A stretch of DNA of 64,000 nucleotides, taken from contig NC_052475.1 of assembly GCF_009730915.1 (NCBI RefSeq), positions 31,247,016 through 31,311,015 of the forward strand. Direction: 5' to 3'. The position numbers and the translations under genes were made by a program. Below are positions 62,523-64,000 of the stretch, piece by piece (the stretch's first letter is position 1; each line of letters opens with the position of its first letter). The DNA is from Dioscorea cayenensis subsp. rotundata (Eukaryota > Streptophyta > Magnoliopsida > Dioscoreales > Dioscoreaceae). Below the pieces are notes generated by a model. That model was not told the DNA's origin and searched no databases. It worked only from the letters and a program-made list of their open reading frames with translations.

Positions 62523-64000
62523 TTGTGGGTTCCTTTTCTTTCCAATCTCGCCTTTAATTGGGATTGACCGGTTGAAAAGCATGGATCACAAATCAAAAAT
62601 TTAATTTTTTATATTTCGGGATGATCACGGGTTCATGATTCTATTAGGGCAAGCCCCTAATATTAATTACCCCCGCATAATGTCATGGGAACCTCCGATT
62701 AAGAAACAAGTGTGAATGAGAAGTAACTGAGTAAACATGATAAATTTTTTTTATATTTTATTTCAAAGATGCATGCGAATACATGATCATAGACAAGAAT
62801 ACAAAAAGAAGAAAAGCTATTCTCTAAGAGAGCTTTAACAAGAGATTTTTTTAGAAAGAGCTATTTTTTTATCATGCTCTTCAAAAATTTATAGTCGGCG
62901 CCTTAGCTCCTATACTAAAAAGTGTGTCGAAGATCCTTTTTAGCTTTGTGGATGTAGCTCTCCCTCGATTTCTTTTTATGTGGGTTTGTGTCTTGAAACA
63001 TAGCTTAGTCCAAGTCGCGGCCACTCTACATTTACGAGTTGCCTCCTCTGGCCTCTTTTGCTTTCTTTTTATCACTCAAGACTTTGGCTCTTTGCGCTTG
63101 TAAAATCTCCACTCCTTGACTTGTGAAACTCCCTCAAGTTTTTGGCTTCTTGGTGCCTTAAAAACTTCGTGAGTTGCATTTGTCGCTTACATGATGCATT
63201 TAGGTCTCAGCTCTTCAATGCTTTTTGAGCCTTGACCATTTGATTTTTAAGTCGTGACCTTTAGCATGGTTAGGTCATTAACTTGATAATTTTGACTTGA
63301 CTTTTAAAAATGAACCTCAAACTCATGAGACCTCATAATGAGCTTAGGAAAAATCTTTGCCAACTCAACTTTTTTTCAATGAGTGTTGACTTTAGAAAAC
63401 ATTTTTTTCTTCTTTTTATGAAAAATTTTCATTCATTTTTTTATTATCCATCATCATTTTTTCTCTCTCTCGGAAATTTTTCATTTTTACTCTTCATTTC
63501 ATTTCAAGAAAAGATGTACTTTTTCATTGCACCTCTTTTTCACTCCAACGAGTATCAAAAAGACCTCCAAGTGAGCTTTCAAGAAATCTTTGTTAACCTT
63601 TTCTTTTTTTATAAGTGTTGATGAGAGATATTTTTTTGTGAACTCTTTTCATTTTTTTATATTTTTTTATCACTTCAAGAAATTTTTTTATTCTCCTTTT
63701 CATTTCACTTTTTACTCTAATGAGTGTCAAAAGACCTCAAGGTGAGCTTGCAGTAAAGGGTTTGATATGGAAAAATTTCTCTTTACCCCCAAGAGTGTCA
63801 AGACTCAAGGTAGAATTAAAGAAATTATGAAAAAAATTTCTCGCTACTCCCCTAGAAAATCGAGACTTCATAGTGGAATGAGAGAAATTTATAGAAAATT
63901 TCTCGTTACTCCCAAGGAAGTCAAGACTCATAGTGGAATGAGAGAAATTTATAGAAAAATTTCTCGCTACCCCAAGGAAGTGAAGACTCCATAGGAATGA
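62523..64000 (-). mobile_element. Probable 5' LTR region, cut by window end
   Basis: Everything right of the putative primer site to the window end is non-coding, rich in T-runs and short repeats such as GTCAAAAGACCTC and AGTGAGCTTTCAAG-like blocks. It holds tandem repeats at its far end. Position argues for LTR; no terminal TG...CA pair can be checked because the outer end is outside the window. Confidence 0.45.
63776..64000. repeat. About 61-bp tandem repeat reaching the window edge
   Basis: Units begin TCTCGCTACTCCC-like near 63778, 63839, 63901 and 63962, each followed by AAGGAAGTCAAGACTCATAG and GGAATGAGAGAAATTTATAG. Similarity rises to the right, so the array probably continues past 64000. 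Confidence 0.8.

Larger units (their letters stand above)
56082..62525 (-). mobile_element. Decayed Ty3/gypsy LTR retrotransposon, internal region
   Basis: Read on the minus strand, fragments appear in the order leader/primer site (about 62500), gag (61130-59950), aspartic protease (about 58135-57720) and reverse transcriptase (56466-56082, running into the gap). This order, with protease and RT directly after gag, is Ty3/gypsy; the sequences resemble the Tat/Ogre-like branch, judged by style only. The frames are interrupted by many stops and frameshifts, so the copy is dead. Integrase, RNase H and the 3' LTR would lie in or left of the gap; I do not see them between 53651 and 55081. Confidence 0.85.

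Overview
This is nuclear DNA of a flowering plant. The genes have many introns with GT-AG borders, the spacers are AT-rich, and plant-only families are present (Dof, BIM-type bHLH, plastid HSP90, RGF/GOLVEN peptides). Gene 5' ends are GC-rich and the organelle RNA polymerase looks most like monocot RpoTm, so a low-GC monocot is my inference; the species is not determined. All exon borders were read by eye from splice sites and reading phase.

Layout. 1-3795 (-): 5' half of a phage-type organellar RNA polymerase, with a small TIR transposon in one intron. 4927-10646 (-): complete plastid HSP90 (HSP90C), 19 exons, 790 residues. 12180-17131 (-): ABHD17-like alpha/beta hydrolase, 6 exons. 18793-19688: Mutator-like element with a perfect 9-bp target duplication and a GC-rich minisatellite core. 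20361-21720 (-): a secreted-peptide locus with one signal-peptide exon and two alternative terminal modules, each ending in an RGF/GOLVEN-like peptide. 21721-29239: AT-rich spacer with candidate MITEs. 29544-35308 (+): BIM-type bHLH factor behind four G-boxes. 35805-36728: Pack-MULE-like element holding a broken PIP2 aquaporin fragment. 38931-40397 (-): single-exon mTERF4 (BSM/RUG2). 43335-43539: SINE-like insertion with a 17-bp target duplication. 45681-46343 (+): Dof zinc-finger factor. 51893-53650 (-): RRM protein of the CFIm68/CPSF6 type. 55082-56081: assembly gap of exactly 1000 N. 56082-64000: decayed Ty3/gypsy retrotransposon on the minus strand, entering its LTR-like, tandem-repeat-rich 5' end.

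Functionally, three genes serve organelle gene expression or proteostasis (RpoT, HSP90C, mTERF4), two are nuclear transcription factors (BIM, Dof), one acts in mRNA 3'-end formation, one is a probable membrane-associated thioesterase and one encodes peptide hormones. They are ordinary plant neighbours, not an operon. The least ordinary items are the two-module RGF/GOLVEN locus and the two MULEs with unusual cargo.
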